A DNA stretch of 64,000 bases from Coniella vitis. Lineage: Eukaryota > Ascomycota > Sordariomycetes > Diaporthales > Schizoparmaceae. The notes under the pieces were generated by a model. It was not told where the DNA came from. It did no database searches and saw nothing but the letters and a program-made list of their open reading frames with translations. The position numbers were made by a program, and so were the translations under genes. Below are positions 23,177-35,510 of the stretch, one piece after another. The stretch spans positions 372,001 through 436,000 of the forward strand of contig WUJK01000015.1 of the NCBI GenBank assembly GCA_011317545.1, read 5' to 3'. Numbering within the stretch: position 1 is the first letter of the stretch; every line of letters starts with the position of its first letter.

Positions 23177-25303
23177 ATGTCGAACAATCAAGTGGGCAAC
23201 ATATACCGCCAGATCATCGATGAGGTGATTGAGAGCTCGCGCGTCGATTTCGAGGAAGGCGGAGTCGATGAGGGCGTTCTTGAGGAGCTGCGCAAGGTAT
23301 GTTGCTGTTTGATTTGCCTGCCTGCCCGCTTGTTTGTTTGTCAAGTCTTCTGTCTTTGTTGTTCTCTTGCTCTTGCCGCGAGGCCCGCTGCCTACTTCGC
23401 CGCCCTCGGCATTTGGCCTGGACTAGGCTGCACTGCGTCTGACATCAAAACCCGTATGAGCGGAGCAGGCGAGAGCTTCTGTCCAGCGTGACAGTCTTGG
23501 TTGTGGTGTCGTCGAGCGGCGGTCTGCGCTGGCAGAAGGAGCAGCAGCGGTGCCAGGTGGCGGCAGAGAGAGGAGACCGGGCTGGACGGAGTCTGACAGG
23601 CGGGTGCTCTGCTGCTATTTGGGTCTTTTAAGCTCAACCCCTGACCACTGCCACGACTGCCCTTTCGGCTTTCCCCCTGCCCATGCCCCCACCGCTCGTG
23701 ATTGGCGAAGTTACAGGGCCCTTCAACGCTCTGCCGGCTCTTCATTCACCTGCATAGCGGCGGTCTCTTTTCGGGGTCTTCCTGGCCGCATCACACGGCA
23801 CTGCAATGCACACGCAACCGCGGCCGTACTGAGTACGGCACGCCCAATACAAAGCCCAGTATCGGCTTACACGTGATGCTCTGCTTCTATGCAGTGCTGC
23901 CCTGCTGCCCATTCATCCATGCCATGCTTCTATCTGCGCCGTTTTTCAATATGCGCCCTTAGCACCACGACTCTTGGCGCTCAATCCCGACAGCTTTATC
24001 TTTATCCAGGCTCTGCCCATTTCATGCCGTCACGTCATTCTATGCGTTGCCACACCATCCCATTGCGAACCTCTGCTAACATGTGATGCTTTTTAATCGC
24101 AGGGCTGGCAGATGAAGCTGTCCAAACTGCAAGTCGCCTCTTTTCCCTGGGATCCTCCTCCACCACAGCCCGCTCCGGCTCCGGCTGCTGCCCCGGCTGC
24201 CCCGGGTCCCACTCAGCAGGTCGGAACTCCGACCTACACCACAGCCCAGCTCAGCCCGCCTGCCAACGCTCAACCTCTTTCCTTGGCAAACGGTTTGCCT
24301 GGCGCCAATGGACTGCAGGTCAAGCCTGAGCCTGGCTTAGGCCAGGACCCTATGGTGAAGACCGAGTCAGGCCTCCCTGGCACGGTTGCGGCTCAGTATG
24401 CTGGCAACCCCAACGGCCCTAACAATGTCGCTGCACAACGCGCCATGCATCAACTACAAAACCAGTACGGAGCAGCCGCCGCTGCAAGTATCAGTGCCAT
24501 CCAGGGCTTTGGACAGGCTGGGGCTCAAGGGGCCTCGGTGCCTCGCCCCACTGGCACGCTTGCCCACGCAGCTCAGCCTCAAACTCAAACCCCGATCCAG
24601 CCGCAGCCGCAGCCGCAGCGCACCCCTTCACAAGCTCAATATTCCCAGCAGATGGCCAACAGGACTGCTGCCTTGCAACAGCAGCAGCAGCAAGCACCAC
24701 CCCCCCAAACACCCGCTACCTATCCCGCGCAGCCGCAGGACGGTTTCCAGCAGTCTCAAGTGGATGGAGCCGGCGATGATTTTGAGGGCGTGCTGATGCG
24801 TCGCCATGAGAATGGAGAGACATCCGAAATGGGCCGTGTTGACATTGACCGCATGTTGCACCAACAAATCGCTGCCAAGGCTAAACAGCTAGAAGGCGGT
24901 GGCCTCATGCTTCCCCTCAAGCAAGCTACCAAACACAAGTCGATCGCCAACAAGACCGGCCCCGGAGGATCCGGTTTTGACGGTGTCGACGATGAGCTCA
25001 AGAGGGAGGAGGCTGATGAAGATGCCATTAACTCGGATCTGGACGACCCTAATGAGGTTGATATTGGAGAGGAAGACGACGACGAGAACATGGACCAAGT
25101 CATGCTGTGCATGTATGACAAAGTCCAGCGCGTCAAGAATAAGTGGTGCGCCCCCTTTTGTTACCTAATCAAGGTATACATTGTGATTGCATGCAATACT
25201 GAACTCAACGTCTTCTAGGAAGTGCACTCTGAAGGACGGCGTCCTTAACGTCAACGGCAAGGACTACGTCTTCCATAAGGCCACCGGCGAGTACGAGTGG
25301 TAA
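23177..25303 (+). CDS. TOA1: TFIIA large subunit (alpha/beta, Toa1)
   Basis: General transcription factor subunit that stabilises TBP on promoters in the nucleus. Three exons, 23177-23296, 24103-25145 and 25219-25303, give 415 residues. Exon 1 encodes the N-terminal helical region (MSNNQVGNIYRQIIDEVIES). The 806-bp first intron is the longest assigned in this window; exon 2 resumes with GWQMKLSKLQVASFPWDPPP, the end of the conserved four-helix bundle. The middle is Pro/Gln/Ala-rich and disordered, followed by an acidic block (EEDDDENMDQ). The C-terminal beta-barrel strands run KNKW-KCTLKDGVLNVNGKDY and FHKATGEYEW, with the last intron splitting the Trp codon. All phases agree. Confidence 0.95.
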
Positions 25304-28185
25304 TCGCGACATTTGTACTCGACCTTACTCCTTACGTTCATACCCAATGTGAGATCGAATGCCACCTCAGTGAACGTTTGGTCTACACTGCAGCATACTC
25401 TTCCTACTTGGCTCACTCCTTTCGGTCCGCTCGCATAAATGACGAGTCCGAAAGAGAGCTGTTTTAGATGAACATGCTAACCACGTTCTTGCTGCGGTTG
25501 CGAGAGGAAGAAATACAATGATGCGTTTTGTTTTTATTCTCTTTTTGGTCCAAGGAGAGAAAGCATTCACTTCCTCCATAGCATGGACATCTGGGAAGGG
25601 AAAGAAAAAGCAAACCCCCATCTAATTTACGAGCCGACAAGTATCAACGTGCTCGTTGAATCAGAGAAGAAGAAGAAGCCACTGCTGAAAAGGCAGCTCA
25701 TTGATTGAGTCCATGTCTCGACATGGTTCGCTGAATGAGCGAGAGGGTTGCAAGTGTTTTCTCTGTGCGTCGTCTCTGCAGTGGCTAAATAACATGAAGA
25801 AATTACGATATTCTTTTTCCTTAGACGCAATTTGCGTCCTGGCCACCAACATTGGGCCATTATAAACCAGGGAAAGCTCCGAGACGGACCTTGGAGACTG
25901 AGTTTGGCTTGGTTGTGTATGATGAGTCGCCGTTGGCTAGTCGATAGAGAAAAAAAGAAAGAAAAAAACAAGAGCAAGACAATTCATACCCATGGTGATA
26001 TTCTGCGCTTTACTCGTTTGATCCGGACTACCATGATCGAGATTGATGTGTTCCAGATACGACGTCAACTTGCCCGGGCAGTCTGCCAGTCTGCCTGCGA
26101 AGGAACTGTGGGAGTGACCGAGACCGACCTCTGCGGCAAGACGTAGAAAATCAGCGATGTTCTATCTGGGACTTTTTGTCAAGCGTTACCACTCTGTGAA
26201 TGTTGTGGGTCCGTTCCTGGCTGTCTTGTGTGAATCACAAACTGGGAGCTCCAGGAGCCTGTCGATACGTTTGATTTGCGACGCTGGCATCAACATGGGA
26301 GGATGGTGTCTCGCTGGTCTGTGAATGGAAGCAAAACGCTGGGTAATCGATTCTCGCTTTATACTTTGTGAGACGACGATCTTCAAACTGTATTCCATTC
26401 ATCGAGGTATATTTCGACAAGATGATACCATGGTCTCCTTATGACTCCTTTGGTCTCTCGGTTGGAAAATAATAATATTGTACTCCGACTCGTCACAAAC
26501 CCACCGTTTATGCATGGGCCCCTTTTCCTCTGGATAGGAAGCACGAGACGGCGTCATGAAATTTTCGGTGGAGGAACGAGACACGGAGGGTTGGTCTTTT
26601 TTCAATTTCAACTTTGAAATCCAGTCACCACCACAAACAATACCAAAAAAAAAAAAAAAAAAAAAGGACATTCTATGGTTGGGGATCTGCTGGCGTGGTG
26701 GACAGACTAGCTGGTGGGGGGGGGGCCCTTTCGGAGCTCGGATTCTGCCAAAAGGCAGGACTTGGTATAGTATTACTCAATGGAAGGAAGGCAAGGAGCA
26801 AACATGTGCGCGCAAAAATATACAAGGCGAGGAAGATCAATGAATAAGATATGCATTACTTTGCATGCAACGAAGGGAAAAAGCTGGTTGATTGTTGAGA
26901 AAACGGACGCATCGAACTCGCGGCGGCGCTAAATCGTGCGTGCACTTTCCTCTCGAAGTTATCCAGCGCAACAAAGCCAGTTAGTTAGTCATGTTATTCG
27001 CCCATCAGTGAGTCAGTGGGTTGGGGCATATTTTGGTGCTTTTTTTTCTTTCTTTTTTAACAGAACGGCCATGAATCTTGGGGATAGTCGGATGGGGGAA
27101 AGGTGTGTTTTATCCTAAATGGTATGCCAAGTTGTCACAGGTCAAAGTATCAGTGAGTGCGGATGTCCAACACTATTCTCGATCAAACAATGGCTCCTAC
27201 TCCAGCAGAATCGGAGTCAGAGTATTCCACGCTCGAATAAGGCATTTCCCAACATGGTAGTCACTGAATTGATTTCCCTTTGTCAATACTGATTCGACTC
27301 CTCGCCAACAAAACAGCCCGAGTAATATGCTTTCTCTCGTCCTATAGGACACCTTCTCCGAAGTCGATGTTTTTCAACTCCTATTGTTACTCGACGAATG
27401 AATCGTTGAACCTGCGAATGACGTGCATGCCGGAGGTGAGGGAGGGGGGGTGCATGGGCCGGGATTTACAAAAGGCGATTCGATTCAACAAAAAGTACAG
27501 CATCATAATGACTGCACATGTGGTATGCGGAAGCCGGATGCGTCGGGCTTCTAGGAATCTTTTCTTTTTTTGGCACTTCTTTTCTAAAAAGAAAAAGAAA
27601 ATTAAAAAAAACTCCGGGCTGCCTAACTTTATTGGTAGGCTGGACCGGTCTAGGCCAGTAGGGCCATCCAAAGAAGAGTCTCCCCGTTCTGTCGGGACTG
27701 GGCTGAATAAGATACGTAGCTACACATTGGTACGGCAGGTACATATCTAGTCTTGATCCTAGAAACTAATTTACTACCAAAGGTACATAATTCAGATACG
27801 AGTAACGGGGAAAACGCTGTCAAAAAAGGAGGAGGGATCTTCACGTGCCATCATGCCCGAAAGAATAACAAGCTTTTTTCTCCTCCCTGCGGCGCACGCG
27901 CGCGCCTCCTGACACGACTTAAGGATTGAGCACCTACTTACTAGCTTGCTTTCGCTCATGGGCTTTCCTCTGGATGGCCGATGTCTGCGAACTTGCTTGC
28001 TTGGAGTGACAGAGAGAGGAAGATACATGTACAGTAGTAGCTGTGTTAGAGCACCCTGGGGGGGGGGGGCAGGGTGAGAACAGCAAGGTTGGGAATACCC
28101 TCGCCAACGCCCCATACTTGCTTGAGGCCAAAGCGGAGAGGATAGCCTGTAACCTGTTGACCCAGCACGTATACTTGTTCTTTCC

Positions 28186-28186
<1 letters not shown>

Positions 28187-28210
<24 letters not shown>
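28187..28210 (+). repeat. (CTG)8 microsatellite
   Basis: Perfect trinucleotide run in non-coding DNA, followed by imperfect CTACTG units. Confidence 0.9.
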
Positions 28211-28216
<6 letters not shown>

Positions 28217-29912
28217 CTACTTGCATCGTCCCGTCCAACCAAGTACATGTGTTATGGTTCTTCATCAATCTAGACCCAGTCTGCCTCTACACCACCAACA
28301 ACACTCAGCAAAGGGTACAGAAATCGCTCTCTCGTACGGTTTGTACTGGGTACACGAACTAAATGTACTTTACATACCCGTACTTGTGCCTCATGTACCA
28401 GTTTGTAGCATGGGGAATGCGCTCGAGACCAGACCTTGAATGAGCGTGCACGCTGCTGAGTTTGTTGTTCCAAGTGGCTCATATTATTTATTAGAGCAAG
28501 GCAAGAAACAAGTACTGGAAGAAGCTCTTTCTTGACTTGGTGATGGTGAGAAGACCATACATTCTGGGTGACAAACTGACAGCAGAAGACATGTTCTGTT
28601 TTATACAGCCGCTTCATCACCTGGATTTTGACCGAATTGTATAGACGCATGTATATCTACCTTCCTCTGTACAAACCATTGTTCACACCCTCTCGCCATG
28701 AACTCATCAATACGATTCAGTTCATGGCACAATATCCCATAAACCTCGAGAGTTCACAAAGAAACTCAACATCATACTCTACACAACAACCAACAACCTC
28801 ACTTCCAAGCAGGGCCTTAGCAGCCCACTGACCATCCAGCGACTTCAATACGCCCACATGTTCTCACTTACTCGCTACTTACCAAACAGTGTCCAAACTC
28901 ATAAAGTACATCACGCAAGTCTGCCATCCATCATGTAAACCACCACACCTTCATCTCACACCCTCTTCCTCTTTATTCCCTGTCGCGCGGAGGCACCCGG
29001 ACCACTGGGTCGGTTCACGCTTTGCCCTATTCTCACACCACCTACAAGTGCATCCACGCACAGCGCACGCAGATAGCAACCCACCCACTCTCAGCCTACC
29101 GCAAATATACAGCCTTAAACACATCTGTCAGCAGTGCTTGCGCCCCCCCCCCCCCCAGGCCACGTACATGGTCCGTCAGAGCAGGACACAAAGATACCGA
29201 CATACTGCCATTCCATGAAGGCCATGTCAGGAAAACACTTGATGTATAGTAAGATGGTGAAAGCGAAGAAAGGAGGGGGGGGGGGATCGGGATATTGGCA
29301 CGTGCACTGAGTCCTTCTTGCCAACCTACAAAGTACTGACATCTTCTGGATCACTTGACATGGGCTCTCAGGGGGAGGTGGGGAGGCCATTGCTGGGTGG
29401 GACGCCCGTTACCAGACGGTCGGGTCGCTGCTATAACGCTTCTTTTTTTAAAGTGCAAAAGGGAAATGAGAAGTTGTATATTTTTCACCAAGGCTCCTTT
29501 GGTACGTCAACAAGGTCCCTTTGCCTCCAGTGCTTACACTTGACCTGGACTATCGATACCTGGCCCCCTCGCTCAGTAGCGAGCCATCAGCAGTTTTTTT
29601 TTTTTTTTTTTTTTTTTTTCATCAACTCATGTCCCGCTTTAGACAGGACTGTCAGCCGAGTGATGTAAGCTGACATTGATGACAATAGCGGAAGAGGCTA
29701 TCTGACATCCAGTGTCCTTGACAAACGCGTTCGGTAGTCGAATGACCTGCTGTCATAGCATCCAGATAATTGATACTGGGTTTAACCACACATGGAATTG
29801 GACACACAAGGCTCATTCATGAGGGAGTAACAAGTCCTTGATTCTCCGAGTACACCTCCTCAGCCGATTACTCAGAATGTGCTGAGAACATGCAAACCCT
29901 TGAACGCCGGGG

Positions 29913-29942
29913 TTCTATCACCTGCAGGTTGAGGTGATAGAA
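29913..29942. repeat. Perfect 11-bp inverted repeat (hairpin)
   Basis: Arms TTCTATCACCT (29913-29923) and AGGTGATAGAA (29932-29942) are exact reverse complements around an 8-nt loop. It lies in the gene desert with no adjacent gene. Confidence 0.85.
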
Positions 29943-30847
29943 AGCACATACTATGTAGTCAAGGCTGTTGGTGATGACGAGATCCAACTAGTTCAAAGCC
30001 AACAGGCACGCTTAGCCAGGACCTGCGAATAGGAATGCGCCCGGCGAAAGATAGGCGAGGTTGACATGGAAGCTTGCGGAATGATTTCGGGAGTCTCCAA
30101 CCCACCGAGGCGGGATGTTCTGCAGAGACCCCCCTTCGCCAGCGTTTTCCTTGATTTGGAAAGTAATTGCATGGAAACGCTGAAGCCAAAGGGCAGCATT
30201 GCGGTCCATGTCTACATGGCACGAGCTCGATGTGGCCGAGGTCCCAAGATCAAGTACTGCATATCCTTTGGTCGCCGTCCAGACGATGAGCAGCGGAACC
30301 CCGGAGCCAGACTGCTTCATTCGGTTAGCTGGTGGGTATGCCTCTTTCGTATCTGCCGCAAAGTCACCATGACAGAACCGCTGCTCCAGAAGAAGAACAA
30401 GCACCAGTCAATGAGCGGTGTGGAGGTGGGAGGATGGGATCCTCCGCAGCGGAATGTTCAGCTGCTACGCATCTGAATCTTCTTGTTTCGCTCACGACAA
30501 ACAGTACAGCCAGCCGCGTTGCACTTTCAGCATGCCTGGGACCCGCTGTGAATCCCTGCATCTCAGCAATAGGACGCGTTACCTGCCATGTACAATGTAC
30601 TTGTGATCCCGACAGTCTGGTAGCTGGGTGAAATTGGCTTGTGGGGCTGGAGCGGCGCGCACGCGCGACATATTCGGGTTGATTTTGCGAGTTGCTGTAC
30701 CCTCACCAATCGAACAGCCTGTTGCCCTTGTCCGTTGCTTTTTGGGGAACGGCAAGATACGAGCTCGACCGGGTCTTGGTACCTATCATGTATCATGGTA
30801 CGCCACCGCGCAGACGGCCGTGCCAGAGTACTCGAGACATGCGCGTA

Positions 30848-30863
30848 TACATAGTACTATGTA
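30848..30863. repeat. Perfect 16-bp palindrome TACATAGTACTATGTA
   Basis: The two half-sites of the dispersed intergenic element are fused here without a spacer, forming an exact palindrome. Confidence 0.9.
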
Positions 30864-33800
30864 ACCTGACACTTCATTGTTGAAGCCAGGTCTTTTTGCA
30901 GCCTCGCATGCGGCGTAGTCCAATTACTGGTAGGACATGGGAAGACGTCATGCCATCCTGAATGACCGAGTGTGGGTTCCAAGGCGCGACACCCGGCATA
31001 CCGTCACCGTCAGGGTGGAGAGCATGCCTTTGTTGGTGCCAATGAGATGATGGATGGTGGGCATATGGTCCATGCTTGTCGAGTTATATTCTCGATCGTT
31101 CATAGTATTGAGGCATGTCTCCGATACCCGCCAATCTTGCTCCAACCACCACAATGCCATTCGCTTGGTCAAAACCACAAGCCATGGGCGAATTGGCCTC
31201 AGAATCAGGGGGTCGTTGCGCAGACTCGCGACTCAAGGCAGCCACCTCTTGTCCGCAAAGCTGCGTAGGCAAGCAGTAATGCCCGCAGGCTTTTGGCGTG
31301 GCGTGGGTGTTACTTTCGGCTCAGTAACCGCCTGGCGTGAAAAGGTTTTCCCCATTTTCAGCTCCGAGACGTCAGTATGCTGCTCGATAGCTAGCAACAA
31401 AGTATACGACGATTGCAACACAATCACATCATCAACCTGAGGCAAGGATCCATCGCGGGCGCCGGGAAACGGTTCGCTTCGTGGCTGTTGATCCGGGGGC
31501 TGACCGTGACCAAAAGTTGGCGCACCGAGCCATCATATAAGTTGCAACATGCTATAGACCCGGCCCGGTTCGACTGGCATCGAATTGCTCAGTCTTCTGC
31601 AACCAGTTGAAGAGCAGAGCGAACAATTTAGCGGTGAAGGCTTGCTGGATTGCTCAGAAGGCAATGACGGGAACATGACCAGCTACGTGTCTGGCGCTCC
31701 ATGGTCTCAACATTCTTGGCGGAGCGCCTGCTGTCGGAGGGACGCTGTACCTCCTCGGACGGAGCCTGCTACACCAGACGACGACTGATGCTGTTGGAAG
31801 AGCACTCGTTTCACATCCCGCGAATGACAGAAGGCTGTATGAATAGACTTGAGGGGGGGGGAGAATGAGGGAAGAGTGTGCCAGGGCGGGGGTCTCTGAT
31901 TGATATGTAGCAGTACCCATAGTACAGATGTATTCCCTGGCTCCGGAACCAGCCGCCAAAAGGGTGGGTGGGACAGGCGTGTGGATGGCCCACGTTTTTC
32001 TCCACCCTATTGACCCATACAGTGGGAATAGGATGATCGATATTGGCTACCTGCATGCGTGCTCTTGGTTGCCCAACCCTGCTCTTCCGTAGAAATGCAA
32101 CAAGAAGCAGGGCTGAGAAGTCAGGTGCAGCTCGGGGTTGGCGATGATTCCGGCGTATGCTAATAACACCCTGCAATATCAAATTCAGGAGGCATGTACA
32201 TGACCCAAGACAATTTCGGCCGTGCTCTTGTGCAAGTTCCAGGCGTCTGGCTCTGATTGAGCTTCCCAAGCGCATTCCACAGTCGCCGTCTGCTCACCTC
32301 TTTTTGATTCAAGGCCGCGCGACATGGCTGCTGCATGTCTGTTACAAGCGGCTGCGTTGTGTAACATTCGTTGCTACTTCTCTGTTGGTACGGTGGACGC
32401 CGCAGCGCTCCGCCCCACCTCGTTGGGATACCGCGGAGGGCAGCGTCACTTGGCCAGCGTTTTCGTACAAACAAAAGAAGAAACAGATAAGATCAGAACA
32501 GACTTTTGGTGGTGTCTTGCGAGAAATGTCTCTGACACTGAGGATGCCGCCAAGTGTTCCCCGTCCAAAAAGGATGCGCAACCCGGCCGACGAGACTCAA
32601 ATAGGCGCTAGTTTCGGTTGGTTACCGGTCTGTCGGTATCCAATCATCGCGCGTGTACGACTCAGCATGATCTGGGCACAAGCCACAGCCAACACTGAGC
32701 GCCAGGGGCTGTCGAGATTCCACAGACCCATTGCCAGCAGATCATTCCAGGCGACAGGGCGTAAGTGAATTTCCCATGTCCTTGCGTGTCTGGTTCAAGG
32801 TTATGAATCCAGGACCGGGATGGGTCTTGGGCCTCCCACAACCACAGAGCCAGTCAGAATGGCGGGCAACAATTGACGAACAACGTAAATCATGTCATCA
32901 CTTATTGTTCCAATCGTTCGAGGGTAGGCAGGTGTACATGTGTATGTCAAGACATGGGCTTTCGATTCCGTCTTTTGCAGCCTCAAGGGAGAACGCAGTG
33001 GCGCTTGGCTCGTCAATGCAGAGTGAGGCCTGTTGCCGTGCACGCTGCAAAGCAACGCAAGCCATTGTGTTCCCAGGGGCTGAAAGCCAATTGAAATCCA
33101 GACACATTGTGCATGCTGTGGCATCTTAAACCGCGTTGAGCGATAGTGGTACTGTCCTTTGGATCCAACACTGTTTCTCGGTGCTAATGTGTTTGGTTGC
33201 CCCGGGACAGGGATGCCGAATGCTCTTTGCGACATGAGATGTTGTGATTCGCGGATGTGATAGCCGGATCAACCGTGTGTTGATGGTTGGAATGGTGCTA
33301 TAGGAGGCAGCTGCCACTGTTTGTTGTCCTGGAGGGGTTGACTTGTCAGCCTGCATATGCATCAGGCATGTGTTTGCTGTCCCTTCGATCCACGAATGAA
33401 TCGGGACCGCCGGGACTACATGCTTTCGGACAGCCGTGACAATATGAGAGGGGAGCGGCCCGAATATTGACCAAGCCGAGGAGCTGGCCCTCAATTTCAA
33501 GGCGGGAAGCCCTGACTCCCAGTGGGTGATGCGCTATACTGTCCAAAACACCGAGCGATTAGCGACAACAGGGAGTTGTCTGCCACACCATCATCACCCG
33601 AGAGTGTAATCAGCGGATCCTTGGTCGAATAGAGCAGCTGCAGCTTGGGATTGCGTCTTTCAGCACCATCTGCTCGGGGCTGTGAGTACGAGCGGTTCGG
33701 CTCCGTACATTAACCAAGAAGCTCATACGCCGCAACTGCAAATGTCAATGGCGAAATGGACAGCGATAACCCAGTATCGAGACGACTTGGTGGCTGGCTT

Positions 33801-35464
33801 GGTTGCTGTTGCTTGACGTCGTGGAAATTATTTCCGCAGTAGGCTCCTCTGAATGAGACAGCGCAGTGACTTTCGCATTTTGTTGACCCATGTTGTCGAA
33901 GAAGGCTAGATGCCTCGCCTGTCTGTCATGATGCCTGGGCGTAACAGGACGCTCAACCTAGGCAGAAAGAAAGCAGCGAGATGAGGAGCGAGATGCATCT
34001 CTTCAGTCAAGGAATAGCCTTGTCGAGATTTGCGTCTGTACAGCACTGCATCTCCCGAACCCTTGATGGGGAGGGGGGGAGCTGGGGAGCCCAGAGCCCC
34101 GACTGAACTGCCTGACCCGACAGACTGGCTCCAACAGAAAACCAACCAATAACGCATCCAGAATCTGACCACCTTCATTGCCACCCCCAAAGTCATGATG
34201 CTATGCCTTTTACGGCAGTGGGTTCGCAAAAGATCTGGACAGGGGACGGCAGAAGGGTGCACAGTAAGGGTGACCGTGTTCGTCATACCCACCTAGGACA
34301 GAGACATGGAGCCGTTGTCATTAGACACTTCAACGAGGACAGTTGACTGGGACCCACGCTGGAGTCCATGCCGCTGATTGGATTTGGAAGCGTCACGCCC
34401 ATCCATTACCGAAGACAGGGGCAAAGACGACCTGTGCGACCGCGTTGTAGCAGCTCAAGCGAGCACATCTGCATCTCGAAGCAGCATCGCGACGGAAACT
34501 GCGGGACAGCGGGAGATAACAGGCATCCAGCTCGCTAGAACCTGTCGCAAGTAAGCCAGAGTGTGTGCAACGGAATCGAGAAGAAGCTAGTGGCCGTGCA
34601 TGCTTGTGTGAGCCCCAGAGTGAGAGTGAAGGACGTTTTTGGACGGGCTGAATGACTGACTGGCCGACTGACTAGCAAGTATCTGATACTTTGGGCATTC
34701 GCCAGCCGCCACCAGATGTCATGGTGCGTTGCCTATGATCACCACAGCAATGGCTGCCGAAAATGTAAGCATACAGGCCTGCCGTGCCCTCTGGACGAGG
34801 CCATCGCCAGATGCCACAGGGGCTGCTGGACGCCACCTTGCCGCCTCTGGAGATACAAATCGTAACACGCCCCCCCCCCACCAAAGCAGATTGTAACGGC
34901 TAGAATTGCTGCCTTTGATATTTTCGGTGCAGAATTGCCAGATGATTTAAGGTCGTAGGGCACGCGCTGTTGTTGGTCGTGGTTGTCTTGGTTGCTGGCG
35001 TAATGGTCGCGGTCGTGGTGTTGGCGTTGTTGGCAGCAAAGTATCCAAGTACCAGAGTCCACGCAACCCCGGGCGCTGAAAGCCGTCCAGATGTCCCCGC
35101 CGGCATCTAAGCATGCCCATGTCCATCGAATTGTGCATCTTGAGCCTCGAGGAGCTGGAAGGTGGACTCGAGCAGGCTGCATGCACCTGCTGTGTGCCAC
35201 CTTCCTTTGTTGAAGTGTGAGCGTTTGCTGTGCTACTATGTACCTACCTAGGTAGTATGTATCTACTGCAGTACGTACCTGCCCAAGTACCCTAGCAGCT
35301 CTGTGCATGGGGGCCCAAGCTAAGAGCTGGAAGCTGGAAGCCCCACCTGTGCCTTCCCACCACAAGCAACGGCAGCAGCAAGCAATGGCAGCCAGCAATA
35401 CTAGGTAGCAGCGAGCAGCAACAACAACAACAACAACAGGAGCAGGAACAGCAGCAGGCCCAGC

Positions 35465-35510
35465 TGCCCTTGCCCTTGCCCTTGCCCTCCCCCTTGCCCT
35501 TGCCCTCCCC
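35465..35510 (+). repeat. CCCTTG hexamer array
   Basis: About seven imperfect tandem units of CCCTTG, some expanded to CCCTCC. It is not the fungal telomere repeat (TTAGGG). On the minus strand it yields an Arg-Ala run in an open frame I consider spurious. Confidence 0.8.

Noticed and set aside
30066..30476. 136-codon plus-strand frame from an ATG
   Set aside because: An overlapping minus-strand frame of equal length exists and neither has recognisable sequence or splice context.
32157..32768. 203-codon plus-strand frame
   Set aside because: Does not start at ATG, random-looking composition, and no homologous motif seen.
35465..35510. Possible internal telomere-like array
   Set aside because: The unit is CCCTTG, which is not the fungal TTAGGG repeat, and the copies are imperfect.
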